A program made the translations under genes and the position numbers. Source: Bryobacterales bacterium (GTDB taxonomy: Bacteria; Acidobacteriota; Terriglobia; Bryobacterales; UBA6623). From it: 39,414 bases of DNA. The stretch lies in NCBI GenBank assembly GCA_022823865.1, contig JAJEHF010000087.1, positions 1-39,414 of the forward strand, in the 5' to 3' direction. The notes under the pieces were generated by a model. The model was given only the letters and a program-made list of their open reading frames with translations. It did not search any database and was not told the DNA's origin. Shown one piece after another: positions 12,266 to 20,114 of the stretch (positions within the stretch are counted from its first letter, which is position 1; each line of letters begins with the position of its first letter).

Positions 12266-13378
12266 CACTGGCCTCAATGGAATCGTGGGGTGATAGCGCG
12301 CGTGACGACGCTCGCCGGTTCGCTCTAGCGCACCTTTGGCGACCATGTCGCCAAGGTCTCTCGTCGCCGTTGCGGGCGGGGCTCCCGTGATGGTCATGTA
12401 GTTTCCGGCGCTCAGTCCGCCGGCGAACCCCTCCGGTCCTTCCCGCAACATCCGTAACAGCGCTTTCTCCTGTCGGTCATTGAGCCTGTCGCGGAGGCGG
12501 TCGAGTAGCTTTGTCTTGTCGACTACGAATTCGATACGGGCTAGGGTGCGACGCTGGGCTTCGATCGTGATGCCGGCAAACCACGCGATCCAAGAAGTTA
12601 TTGCATTGTCCCTGCTGGCCGCCTGCAAGGCTGCGTAGTAAGCCTTGCGCCGCAGCAGCATCGTAGCGGCCAATGCTGTCAGCGTCGGTTGTCCTATGCC
12701 TTGCGATAGAGCCTTCTCGCAGATCGCCCGGCCGATCCGGCCATTCCCGTCTTCGAAAGGATGAACCGACTCGAAGTACAGGTGCGCGACCGCAGCCCGC
12801 GTCAATCCGGCGAGCGAATCGGCGCCGTCGGGAGCAGTGCGGTTGAACCAAGCGATGAACCGTTCCATCTGCTCCGGTACCGCTGCAGAAGGCGGCGCCT
12901 CAAAGTGCACCTTCGGCAGATGAATCGGACCCGAAACGATTTGCATGGCTTCACTACTCGTTCGATAGCGGCGGACATCGCTCAGACTCCGCGTGCCGCC
13001 AAGCAGGACTCCGTGCCAGCGGAAAAGCATCTCGTGCGAAAGCGGTTCTGCGAACGAGCGATAGAGATCCACCATCATCTCGGCGATACCCTGCTCCGCA
13101 AGCGTCGCCCGCCGCTCGTCGGTTGCCAAGCCGAGCTGTTTCCGGATCGAGGACCGAACGCTCGCCCGATTCAAGCTCTCCCCCTCGATCTCGGACGTGG
13201 TTAGGGCTTCGGAGCTGATCGCCTCGATCGTGAGCAGTTCACGGTCAGACTCGTCCAAGTGCGTGAGCATGCCCTGAAGGACGCCGCTGCCGACGAGAAA
13301 CACCTCCTCTGCTTTCTTGAAGCGATCCGGATCCCAGGAAAAGTTAGGCCAGTCCGTTCGTTGCCAGTCCCACGTCAC
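12221..13378 (-). CDS. Fic family protein (DUF4172 type), probable AMP-transferase
   Basis: 385 residues from a GTG start. The N-terminus WDWQRTDWPNFSWD is characteristic of the DUF4172 Fic group. The inhibitory helix motif (S/T)xxxE(G/N) is present as T61-S-E-I-E65-G66, making it a self-inhibited class II Fic. The flap region VRRYRT...MQIVSG...KVHFEAPP precedes the active-site motif HPFEDGNGRIGR at 206-217 with catalytic H206. A winged-helix-like C-terminus (about 295-365) follows. Fic enzymes transfer AMP from ATP to hydroxyl groups of target proteins; the target here is unknown. The C-terminal tail VTVDEVGGLKEA lies in repeat R1 and may be a late addition. It lies with a restriction-modification unit and a toxin-antitoxin pair. 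Confidence 0.93.
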   Translation of the reverse strand: MTWDWQRTDWPNFSWDPDRFKKAEEVFLVGSGVLQGMLTHLDESDRELLTIEAISSEALTTSEIEGESLNRASVRSSIRKQLGLATDERRATLAEQGIAEMMVDLYRSFAEPLSHEMLFRWHGVLLGGTRSLSDVRRYRTSSEAMQIVSGPIHLPKVHFEAPPSAAVPEQMERFIAWFNRTAPDGADSLAGLTRAAVAHLYFESVHPFEDGNGRIGRAICEKALSQGIGQPTLTALAATMLLRRKAYYAALQAASRDNAITSWIAWFAGITIEAQRRTLARIEFVVDKTKLLDRLRDRLNDRQEKALLRMLREGPEGFAGGLSAGNYMTITGAPPATATRDLGDMVAKGALERTGERRHARYHPTIPLRPVRSVTVDEVGGLKEA

Positions 13379-13405
13379 GAGCGAAAGAAATATTCCCTAT
13401 CGATC

Positions 13406-13451
13406 ATAATACAGCACTATTTGATGAATAGGGGCTAGCGCTATCCATCAA
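13406..13451 (-). promoter_or_regulatory. Promoter/operator region of the first Fic gene
   Basis: TTGATGAATAG (13421-13431) and CTATCCATCAA (13441-13451) form an inverted repeat matching at 10 of 11 positions with a 9-base spacer. On the minus strand a -10-like TATTAT lies at 13411-13406, about 28 bases before the Fic GTG, so the dyad would lie over the -35 region. No good -35 box is visible. The local sequence is AT-rich relative to its surroundings. The regulator could be Fic itself through its winged helix, which is inference. Confidence 0.45.
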
Positions 13452-13860
13452 ACAGCTCCGCTCAGCAGACCGAACGCGGCCTAGGCTACGCCCTCAGCGA
13501 CTGGCACGTTCACGATCCAGAACACGCTCCCGATTCCAGGCCTTCCCGCGACCCAGCCCCCGCCCACGTTCCGCCCTGCCGCGCTGGCCACGACCCACCC
13601 GAAGCACATTGCCAGTGCCCTGGCCAGCTCTGCCCTTCGCGAGGTACGCGGTGTACCGGGTTCAACGTCGACTTTCTGCCGTTGCTGTCACAACCACAAG
13701 GGTTAGGTTCCCAGGAGTCGGCAGGGCGCTGTCAGAACGGGCCGGGGAACAAGCGTCGGCAGGAGCCCTGCGGGGCTGGCCTTCAGGTGCGCGCAGCGCG
13801 TCGTTTGGAAAAGACGGGGGTGCTAGGAGGCAACTCTCAACCGATCGGAGTTGTGTATGA

Positions 13861-13870
13861 TGTATATACA
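13861..13870. promoter_or_regulatory. Palindromic site TGTATATACA upstream of the toxin-antitoxin pair
   Basis: A perfect 10-bp palindrome flanked by GTAT and ATAC half-sites, about 105 bases before the antitoxin start. A -10-like TATGAT (13856-13861) overlaps its left edge. Ribbon-helix-helix antitoxins typically autorepress through such sites, so this is a reasonable operator candidate. Confidence 0.4.
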
Positions 13871-13974
13871 CACATACGACTGGACTGCCTGCGATGCATC
13901 GCGAGGCACGAGCAGCGCCAGCGGGCCGGGCACGAGCCGCGGTCGGCCGGATTGACCGGTTCAGGAGCAGGACG

Positions 13975-14211
13975 ATGGCATCGAAACGAATGCAGCTACT
14001 GATTCCCGAAGCGATGGAGATCCGCCTCCGAAGGGCCGCCGAACGAGACCGGGTTCCCAGAGGCGCATGGGTGCGCCAGGCGATCCAGGAACGGCTTGAA
14101 CGGGTGGTCGGGCCGGTCCCCGAGGATCCGCTGGCGGAGCTGCGTAGGCTGAACGGTCCTACGTCGGACATCGGCGCGATGATCGGCGAGATCGAGGCCG
14201 GCCGCTCGTGA
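13975..14211 (+). CDS. VapB-like ribbon-helix-helix antitoxin
   Basis: 78 residues from ATG 13975, which has AGGAG seven bases upstream; the frame is open further upstream but that part lacks protein character. Residues 5-45 (KRMQLLIPEAMEIRLRRAAE, then VPRGAWVRQAIQERL) fit an RHH/Arc-type DNA-binding fold, a beta strand followed by two helices. The C-terminal part would bind and inhibit the toxin. It overlaps the toxin start by four bases (GTGA), the usual toxin-antitoxin coupling. Confidence 0.82.
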   Translation: MASKRMQLLIPEAMEIRLRRAAERDRVPRGAWVRQAIQERLERVVGPVPEDPLAELRRLNGPTSDIGAMIGEIEAGRS

Positions 14212-14612
14212 CGGTCTTCGTTGACTCGAACATTCCGATGTACGTCGCCGGGGCGGATCACCCGAACCGGGGCCCGGCCACGCGCTTCCTGGAGACCGCG
14301 GGTGACGCCGGGTACGAGCTGTGCACCAGCGCGGAGGTTCTGCAGGAAATCCTCTATCGGTACACTGCGCTGGGCAGGCCCGACCTCGCCGACCGGGTGT
14401 ACGACCTGTTCGTCGGGCTCGTGCCCAGGGTCTTCAGCGTGACGCTCGCGGATACAGACCTAGCGAAGCGGATCCTGCTGTCCACGCCGGGGCTGTCGGC
14501 TCGCGACGCCGTCCATGCAGGGGTAATGCTGAATCGCGACGTGAGCTGGCTCGCGACGTTCGACCGGGGGTTCGACCAAGTGGTGGGGCTCAACCGCGTC
14601 GAATTAGGGTAG
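14208..14612 (+). CDS. vapC: PIN-domain toxin (VapC family ribonuclease)
   Basis: 134 residues starting with GTG inside the antitoxin stop. The PIN acidic residues are visible: D6 in VFVDSNIPMYV, E43 in SAEVLQEI, D100 in SARDAVHAGVM and D119 in LATFDRGFD. These coordinate Mg or Mn for RNA cleavage; VapC enzymes usually cut tRNA or rRNA. The partner upstream is a small RHH antitoxin. Length and motif order are normal for VapC, and nothing suggests inactivation. The RNA target cannot be told from sequence. Confidence 0.92.
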   Translation: MTVFVDSNIPMYVAGADHPNRGPATRFLETAGDAGYELCTSAEVLQEILYRYTALGRPDLADRVYDLFVGLVPRVFSVTLADTDLAKRILLSTPGLSARDAVHAGVMLNRDVSWLATFDRGFDQVVGLNRVELG

Positions 14613-14666
14613 GGGAGCTCAATCGCCCTCGCGGGGCAAGCTTACCGACTCGCGCGCCGTCACGTC

Positions 14667-14720
14667 GCACGTGAGCCATGCCCCTTTCAAGTCACCGTGC
14701 TCATCGACTGTCACAGGTCG
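14667..14720 (+). repeat. Direct repeat R2, second copy of the 54-bp element
   Basis: Matches 12212-12265 at 45 of 54 positions, same orientation. It lies between the end of vapC and the stop of the cysteine hydrolase gene. Read on the minus strand it stays open (VTVDEHGDLKGAWLTCDVT) in the frame that follows the hydrolase stop, and the position of the Fic TAG is TGG here. Confidence 0.7.
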
Positions 14721-14726
14721 GCCAGC

Positions 14727-15578
14727 CTATGTGAGATCGGCCGCAACTGTCAGATCGTTGCCGATGATCGAGGGGCACCAGTACCGTTCGATGTGCTCGA
14801 TAACGAGCTCTGTGCCGCGCTCGTGGCTCACGTACGGAGGGTCCCGCGGGTCGTACATCGAGTCCGTGAGGTCCCGCGCCAGCACGACGTTCTTGCCAAG
14901 CCGGACCTGCTGGCGAATGCCGAAGGGGCGGCCTAGGACGCAGAGGTTCGTGTGGACGCCCATCAGCACCACGTTCGCAATCCCATTCTGGGCGAAGTAG
15001 TTGAAAATCTCCTGCCCGTCGTCGCTGATGCCGTCCTCGTCCGCGATGGCGAGGTCGGGGTGCTGACGGCTCCAAGCGCGCTTGGCCTCGCTGGGGAACT
15101 CGTCGTCGCAGGGGTCAGCGTCATGGATTGGCAGAGCGCCTTCCGACGCGGGGTCGAGGTGGCACCACTTGGCGATCGGGACCGGTGGTTCGGCGTGCGG
15201 CGCAGCCTGCATGCGCTCGCGCTGGGGAGTTCCGGCATAGACGTCCATCGTTCCGCTGGGGGCATGGACGATCGCCACGCCGAGTTCGCGGGCACTCCGG
15301 AGGACGCGATTCATTTCCGGGATCATGGCTTCGAGCCGAGATACCGAGCTGTTGCAGTAGTGGTCGTCCCACATGTCGCAGATAACGATCGCCGATTCGG
15401 ACGCCTTCCAGAGAAGCGGCTTCTCCAGTGACTCGACCACGCCATCGCGCTCAGCCCGAGAGCGGGCGTTGAGGCGTAGCGTTGCGCCGCGATCGGACGG
15501 TCGGCGCACGAGTCTCTGGGCCGCGGCGATCACCGCAACTCCACCCGCACTTGCCAGAAGAGCTTGTCGACGTGTCAT
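14727..15578 (-). CDS. Exported isochorismatase-family cysteine hydrolase
   Basis: 283 residues with a Tat-type leader MTRRQALLASAGGVAVIAAA. The hydrolase fold has the catalytic Asp in VICDMWD (D68) and nucleophile C213 in VHTNLCVLGRPFG, preceded by the usual strand VVLMGV. The third catalytic residue, Lys, is not certain from reading. An acidic insertion at 142-165 (DADPCDDEFPSE) is longer than in plain nicotinamidases. Family members hydrolyse amide or vinyl-ether substrates; this one would act outside the cytoplasm. It is the last of four minus-strand genes for exported proteins. Confidence 0.88.
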   Translation of the reverse strand: MTRRQALLASAGGVAVIAAAQRLVRRPSDRGATLRLNARSRAERDGVVESLEKPLLWKASESAIVICDMWDDHYCNSSVSRLEAMIPEMNRVLRSARELGVAIVHAPSGTMDVYAGTPQRERMQAAPHAEPPVPIAKWCHLDPASEGALPIHDADPCDDEFPSEAKRAWSRQHPDLAIADEDGISDDGQEIFNYFAQNGIANVVLMGVHTNLCVLGRPFGIRQQVRLGKNVVLARDLTDSMYDPRDPPYVSHERGTELVIEHIERYWCPSIIGNDLTVAADLT

Positions 15579-15762
15579 GTCCGTTTCTCAGTCGCGGCCC
15601 CATTCTATCTCTGCATGCTCGGCCGCGTTCGCTCTGGCCCGCGTCGGAATTCGATGACCTGCTGGCCGGAACAGATTCCCGCGACAGCCTCGCACTTCTC
15701 CAGCTGGTGCGTTCCGGTGCGGTTTGCGTGCCTCTTGCGGGACCGAGCCCCGTCAGGCGCAC

Positions 15763-17085
15763 TCACTCGGCGGCCAGCGACGCGCACACGATCTCTTCGT
15801 CGTTCCGCGCAAAGACGCTCCTGCCAGCGTAGGCCGGATGGGACCAGTTCACAGCCCCGAGCTCGCGGCGGGCAGCTGGCGTCGATGTCGGCCGGATCAG
15901 GACCGCCCTGCTGATCTCGGAGTAGCCGGTCGGAGCCATGCGAGCGATGACCAGCTCGCCGCGGTCGTTGTTGATGAAATACCGGTCGCCGTTGCGGACC
16001 ATGAACGCCGACGCATTGCGAGCCTTCTCGCGGGTCACGGCTTGGGTCTCCCAGACACGCTCGCCAGTGGAGAGGCGCAGGCATCGGAGCTGCCCGTAGC
16101 TGCAGATTCCGTAGATGTAGTCTCCCTCGATCACCGGGGAGTTCATCAAGGCGTGCAGGCCGTCCGTTTCGACTCCACTGTCACTGCCACCCTGCCATAG
16201 CAGCTCCGCATCCGCCCCTCCCAGGCGGAAGAGGCGGGAACCGTTGAAGAACGCGGAAACGAGCAGATGCGGCCTGCGCCAGGCAGGAGTCGCAATCGGT
16301 GTCTCCATTCGAGTGCGGAACAGCTTTTCCCAGATCACCGTGCCTGTCGCAGGGTCGATCGCGGCCAGGCCTCCGGCGTGCCAGACGATCAGTATCGGCC
16401 GGCCTTCGTGATGCAAGAGGATCGGTTGCGAGTAGCCCGGACCGGAACGCACGGACGAGAGCGCCCGCCAGACCTCCTCGCCCGAATACTTGTCGAGCGC
16501 GACGACCTTGGCGTCGGGCCGCCCGTACGCGACGGCGATCAGCAGGTCCCCGTGCACAAGCGGCGCGGACGCCATTCCCCACGGCGGCAGCTCGGTGCCG
16601 AAGGCCTGCGGAAAGCTCCGTTCCCAAACCACCGAACCGTCGAGCACCCGCGCGCAGACCAGGCGGCCGGTCGCGCCCAACGCGTAAACGCGGTCGCCGT
16701 CTACAGTGGGCGTCGCTCGGGGCCCCGCGGCGTATTCGATGCCTGCGTAGTTGACCGGCCAGCGGCGTGACCAAAGCGGCATCCCATTCAATTGGTCGAG
16801 CGCGACCAAGCCCTCGTGGCCGTCCAAGCCCCCGCTCGGATGGAATTCCGTAACGAAGACGCGCCCGGCGGACACCGCAGGCCCCGCATAGCCGGAACCC
16901 ACGGGGGCTTTCCACGTCAGGGTGAGCGTCTGGCCCGAAAACCGATCCACGATGCCGGTTTCGCTCCACACGCCGCGCCGTCCCGCTCCTCGCCACTCGG
17001 GCCAGTCATCGGGCAGGAGCAGTCCGGGAACTGAGAGCCATCCCGTGAACAGCACGGTGCGGGCGACGATGCCTGTAAGTCTCAC
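15763..17085 (-). CDS. PQQ-like beta-propeller repeat protein, exported
   Basis: 440 residues from a GTG start, with a hydrophobic leader of about 22 residues. It begins DDWPEWRGAGRRGVWSETG, typical of the outer-membrane-assembly-like PQQ_2 propeller family common in Acidobacteriota and Planctomycetes. Repeating blades contain DGDRVYALGATGRLVCARV, VVALDKYSGEEVW, AAIDPATGTVIWEKLF and CLRLSTGERVWET. No cofactor-binding or catalytic residue is evident, so a scaffold or ligand-binding role is likely. It lies 64 bases downstream of the amidohydrolase gene. Confidence 0.9.
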   Translation of the reverse strand: MRLTGIVARTVLFTGWLSVPGLLLPDDWPEWRGAGRRGVWSETGIVDRFSGQTLTLTWKAPVGSGYAGPAVSAGRVFVTEFHPSGGLDGHEGLVALDQLNGMPLWSRRWPVNYAGIEYAAGPRATPTVDGDRVYALGATGRLVCARVLDGSVVWERSFPQAFGTELPPWGMASAPLVHGDLLIAVAYGRPDAKVVALDKYSGEEVWRALSSVRSGPGYSQPILLHHEGRPILIVWHAGGLAAIDPATGTVIWEKLFRTRMETPIATPAWRRPHLLVSAFFNGSRLFRLGGADAELLWQGGSDSGVETDGLHALMNSPVIEGDYIYGICSYGQLRCLRLSTGERVWETQAVTREKARNASAFMVRNGDRYFINNDRGELVIARMAPTGYSEISRAVLIRPTSTPAARRELGAVNWSHPAYAGRSVFARNDEEIVCASLAAE

Positions 17086-17149
17086 CGGAGCCAGGGCTGG
17101 CGTCTCAAGGCCGTTCGACAGGATCGCCGATGGCGGACGGCAGCCGATG

Positions 17150-18463
17150 TCAATGCAGGAGCCCGTCCCAGCGCGACTCGCCTTGCCGCCCGTAGTCTAG
17201 GGGCAGCTCGCGCCAGTCGTCGCGTGTCCGGCCGTTCCGATCCCACGCCAGCAGGCCGTCCTTGAACGTCATCTCGCAGACGAGCCGCTCGGTTCCATTG
17301 TGACGAGCGCCAAAGCTGTCGACGAAGCCGAAGGCCCCGGACTCCAGGCGTAGGACCGCGACGTCGGCAATCGCGCCGGGCGAAAGGTGGCCGAGTTCCT
17401 CGCGCTTGATCTGACGGGCCGGATTCCAAGTCGACTGCCGGACGACTTCGTCCAAGGACTGTCCCAGCGCCAAGAACTTGCTCATGGTGGTCACTTGGTC
17501 CTGCATGCCAGCGTTCATCGAGCCGATGTGCAGATCCGTCGAAATCGAGTCAGCCGGGAATCCCGCTTCCATGCAGGTGGAAGCGACGCTCCACTTGAAG
17601 CTGCCACCCCCGTGGCCCACGTCGAAGTACACGCCCCGCTCTCGCCCCGCGAAGAGCCCGGGATTCGGCGTTCCGTCGGGGAGCAGTTCCCTGCGATTCC
17701 CCGAGAAGCAGTGCGTGTAGATGTCGCCGGGCCGCAGCTTTTCGGTTAAGAGGGTCTCGATGGGCCGCTCGGCCAAGTTCGACCCAAAATCCACCATCAC
17801 CGGAATCCCCGCGGCGTTGCCAGCGCGGACGGCCTCCTCGTACGGGTCCCACTCCGGTCCTGCATAGTGTGCAGTCTTCACGCCGACGATGATGTCGCGG
17901 TGAGCCTTGGCTAGGTCGGCGGTTGGGCCTGCCTGCATGTCGCTCAAGTCCTGCTCGAAGTCCCCGCCCCGCATGCCGTGGCCGACGATGTTGGCCAATG
18001 CAAGCACGCGCGTACGGGCACGGCTGATAACCGTGTTCCGAAAGGCCTCGAAGTTCCTCCATCCCGCGCACCCGGCATCGACGACCGTCGTGACACCGGA
18101 GCGGAACGTGTAACCGTCTGGGTAGACACTGTTATCGCCCGCGTACGAGCGGGCTTCGTTCGTGCCCGCGAAGACGTGCACGTGCAGGTCAACCAGGCCG
18201 GGCGTCACGTAGAGTCCCCGACAATCCACAACCTTGAAGGCCCGGCCAGCGTCAATCGCATCGTCGACGGAGACTACTTTGCCGCCGCTCACCGCGATGT
18301 CGCGGAGCGCGCTCAACCCGTTCTTCGGGTCGATCACGTGACCGCCCCGCAAGAGCAAGTCGAACTCGGGCTCGCCCGCGGACCGGCCTGAGCACCCGAG
18401 TGAAATCGCCGCAGTGCCAGCCAGCAACTCACGGCGCGAATATCTGCGGTGCAACTTCGTCAT
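17150..18463 (-). CDS. Tat/lipoprotein amidohydrolase (deacetylase-like metallohydrolase)
   Basis: 437 residues from ATG 18461-18463, with GGAG five bases upstream; a longer frame from 18544 is possible. The leader YSRRELLAGTAAISLGCSG combines a twin-arginine motif with a lipobox (LGC). The amidohydrolase domain has the metal motif VDLHVHVF, a candidate bridging lysine in IVGVKTAHYAGPEWDP, YTHCFSG, and the late Asp in ISTDLHIGSM. It ends with a beta-sandwich segment typical of dihydroorotase-like and D-aminoacylase-like enzymes. Best match in pattern is the amidohydrolase/deacetylase group acting on acylated amino acids; the substrate is not known. It would be anchored outside the cytoplasm. 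Confidence 0.9.
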   Translation of the reverse strand: MTKLHRRYSRRELLAGTAAISLGCSGRSAGEPEFDLLLRGGHVIDPKNGLSALRDIAVSGGKVVSVDDAIDAGRAFKVVDCRGLYVTPGLVDLHVHVFAGTNEARSYAGDNSVYPDGYTFRSGVTTVVDAGCAGWRNFEAFRNTVISRARTRVLALANIVGHGMRGGDFEQDLSDMQAGPTADLAKAHRDIIVGVKTAHYAGPEWDPYEEAVRAGNAAGIPVMVDFGSNLAERPIETLLTEKLRPGDIYTHCFSGNRRELLPDGTPNPGLFAGRERGVYFDVGHGGGSFKWSVASTCMEAGFPADSISTDLHIGSMNAGMQDQVTTMSKFLALGQSLDEVVRQSTWNPARQIKREELGHLSPGAIADVAVLRLESGAFGFVDSFGARHNGTERLVCEMTFKDGLLAWDRNGRTRDDWRELPLDYGRQGESRWDGLLH

Positions 18464-18492
18464 CTGGCTCCATCCGTTGCGATGATCCGCTT

Positions 18493-18534
18493 CGATTCGG
18501 CGAATCGGTCGCTGGCTTGGCCTCCGGCGATTCG
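18493..18534. promoter_or_regulatory. Palindromic CGATTCG cluster upstream of the amidohydrolase
   Basis: CGATTCG (18493-18499), G, CGAATCG (18501-18507) form a perfect 15-bp palindrome, and a further CGATTCG lies at 18528-18534. The cluster starts 30 bases upstream of the amidohydrolase ATG. Operator or leader hairpin; no promoter hexamers are clear. Confidence 0.35.
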
Positions 18535-18708
18535 CTGCGGACACACATGCCAGGGACGATTCCCGGCGTGTGAGGCACCGTCCGGGCTGCTGTGCCCTAG
18601 CACGCTCCGGCGTCGAGAACCTTGCCGTGAACCTCCTTTAGACTGTCGAAGCTGGGCCTCACATCGACAAGATTCGGCTCGAAACCGCGATGTCTCGTAT
18701 CGGCCTCG

Positions 18709-19797
18709 CTAGTCTGCGGCCGCGCTCCGATCTAGGCCCATCCCGTGATCGTCGAGTTGGTAGTGCGCCGCCAGCAGATCCCGTCCGAAGTCCCCCTCGA
18801 ACTCCCGCCAGACCGTGTGGCTGTGGTTGTTGCCGTTCTGCACGTTGTCGTACTCGATCAGGAATTCCGGGGACTGGATGCGGTAATAGTCCCCGCCGCC
18901 GGGCTCGATCGCGCCGGCCCACGCGAAGAACAGCTGGTCCTTCGGCGTTTCCCGCACTCTCTTCATCCGCCCTTCGGCCTGCTCGGCGGGCAGCGAGACT
19001 GCATACTGATCGGCTGTCGCCAGCAACATTTCGTACTGTGCCTGGCTGAGCTCGGACGCTGGCAGTCCCTGCGGCTGGTTCTCTAGCTCGGCCCGGGTGT
19101 CGGCGGTTGTCAGGATGTCCCGATAGGCCTCTTCCGCCACCAAGGCCTTCTTCTTGAGCGCGTCGCCCAAGGACATCATGAGCTTGCGGGCGGTGTCCTC
19201 GCGTGCGCCCAACGGGCGGACGCCCTTGCGCGGACCATCCATGACCATGTGCGGGTTCGCGCCGAGAAACTCCGGCGCGGTCGAAACCAGCTTGCCAGCC
19301 CGCATGAGGAAGTGCAGAGAAACATGGTGGCCTTCGAAGCGCCAAGCCCAGTCGCCATCCATCGACGGCTCGCCGAAGACGCTGACGTGGTAGACGTTCA
19401 CATCGCGGCGTCCCGTGTTGTCGTTTTCTTTAATCCGCAGGACTTCTTCCAGGCTCATGATCGTCTTGACGGACACGAATCCTGCCCGCGACAGCGACGC
19501 TGCCAGCAGCGCGTCGGCCAGCGACCTCTGCTCTGGGCTCATGTCGTTGTAGGTGAGGCCGTTGCGCCGGTAGCCGCGCGTGCTGGCGAAGCTGTTGTCC
19601 GGCACGTAGTGCCAGCGCTCGTAATCGGGATTGTCCAGCTTGTACTTGGCTGACGTGATCTGGTTGCTGTTCAGCGAGGCGAGCCACGCCTTGGCGGCGG
19701 ACACCATCAGATCTTCGGTGGTTGCGTGATAGGCGATCGCGGCCAGCCCTAGGCCAATGGTCAGGGCGGCGGCACGGAAGCAAGCGGCACGGCGCAT
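18709..19797 (-). CDS. DUF3500 family exported protein
   Basis: 362 residues from ATG 19795-19797, with AAGGAG seven bases upstream; the 73 extra codons upstream in frame are not supported. The signal peptide spans about 1-25 (MRRAACFRAAALTIGLGLA). Family features include RWHYVPD, SLADALLAASLSRAGF, the histidine-rich WRFEGHHVSLHF, FLGANPHMV and near the end FLIEYDNVQNGNNHSHTVWR followed by FGRDLLAAHY. DUF3500 has no firmly established activity. It is the upstream member of the minus-strand set of exported proteins, 245 bases from the amidohydrolase. Confidence 0.9.
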   Translation of the reverse strand: MRRAACFRAAALTIGLGLAAIAYHATTEDLMVSAAKAWLASLNSNQITSAKYKLDNPDYERWHYVPDNSFASTRGYRRNGLTYNDMSPEQRSLADALLAASLSRAGFVSVKTIMSLEEVLRIKENDNTGRRDVNVYHVSVFGEPSMDGDWAWRFEGHHVSLHFLMRAGKLVSTAPEFLGANPHMVMDGPRKGVRPLGAREDTARKLMMSLGDALKKKALVAEEAYRDILTTADTRAELENQPQGLPASELSQAQYEMLLATADQYAVSLPAEQAEGRMKRVRETPKDQLFFAWAGAIEPGGGDYYRIQSPEFLIEYDNVQNGNNHSHTVWREFEGDFGRDLLAAHYQLDDHGMGLDRSAAAD

Positions 19798-20114
19798 GAG
19801 ATGTCTCCTTCGGGGAAGTTGCAGCCAAGGTTGGGCTGCAGCCGCCCGGCACATTATAGCGACGATGAGCCCCGGAACAGACAACAACTGCCGTTCTCGG
19901 AGCTCTATCGCTCCGCGCAGCCGCCACCCTCCTTGGGATGCGGGCTGGTTTCGGCCGTAGCCAGCCGGCCACGGCGCCGGGCCCGCCGGATTGACACGCG
20001 GCTCCGATCCCTTCAAAATAGAGGCAGAGTCGGTTGATTGGCAGCGGGCTAGGACCCTCCTCGCGGCTCGACCGTTTGTGTCCCCCTTATCGCTCCTGTC
20101 TTGAGTATTCGTCC
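19798..20114. other. 317-bp divergent intergenic region
   Basis: It separates the DUF3500 gene (minus) from the ABC transporter operon (plus) and must carry both promoters. Apart from the strong DUF3500 ribosome site next to 19798 I see no convincing hexamers, palindromes or gene. Confidence 0.5.

Larger units (their letters stand above)
13379..13974. other. 596-bp region between the divergent Fic and VapBC genes
   Basis: It holds the Fic upstream dyad (13421-13451) and a candidate operator for the toxin-antitoxin pair (13861-13870), both listed separately. The middle part (13480-13850) is GC-rich; short frames in it, including one at 13609-13860 on the plus strand and a long antisense one, show no recognisable protein character. 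Confidence 0.5.

Noticed and set aside
13609..13860. An 83-codon plus-strand frame in the gap before the antitoxin
   Set aside because: Arg/Ala/Gly-rich with no recognisable domain and no ribosome site.
13662..14261. A 199-codon minus-strand frame
   Set aside because: Antisense to the toxin-antitoxin pair, which has a proper ribosome site, coupling and PIN residues.
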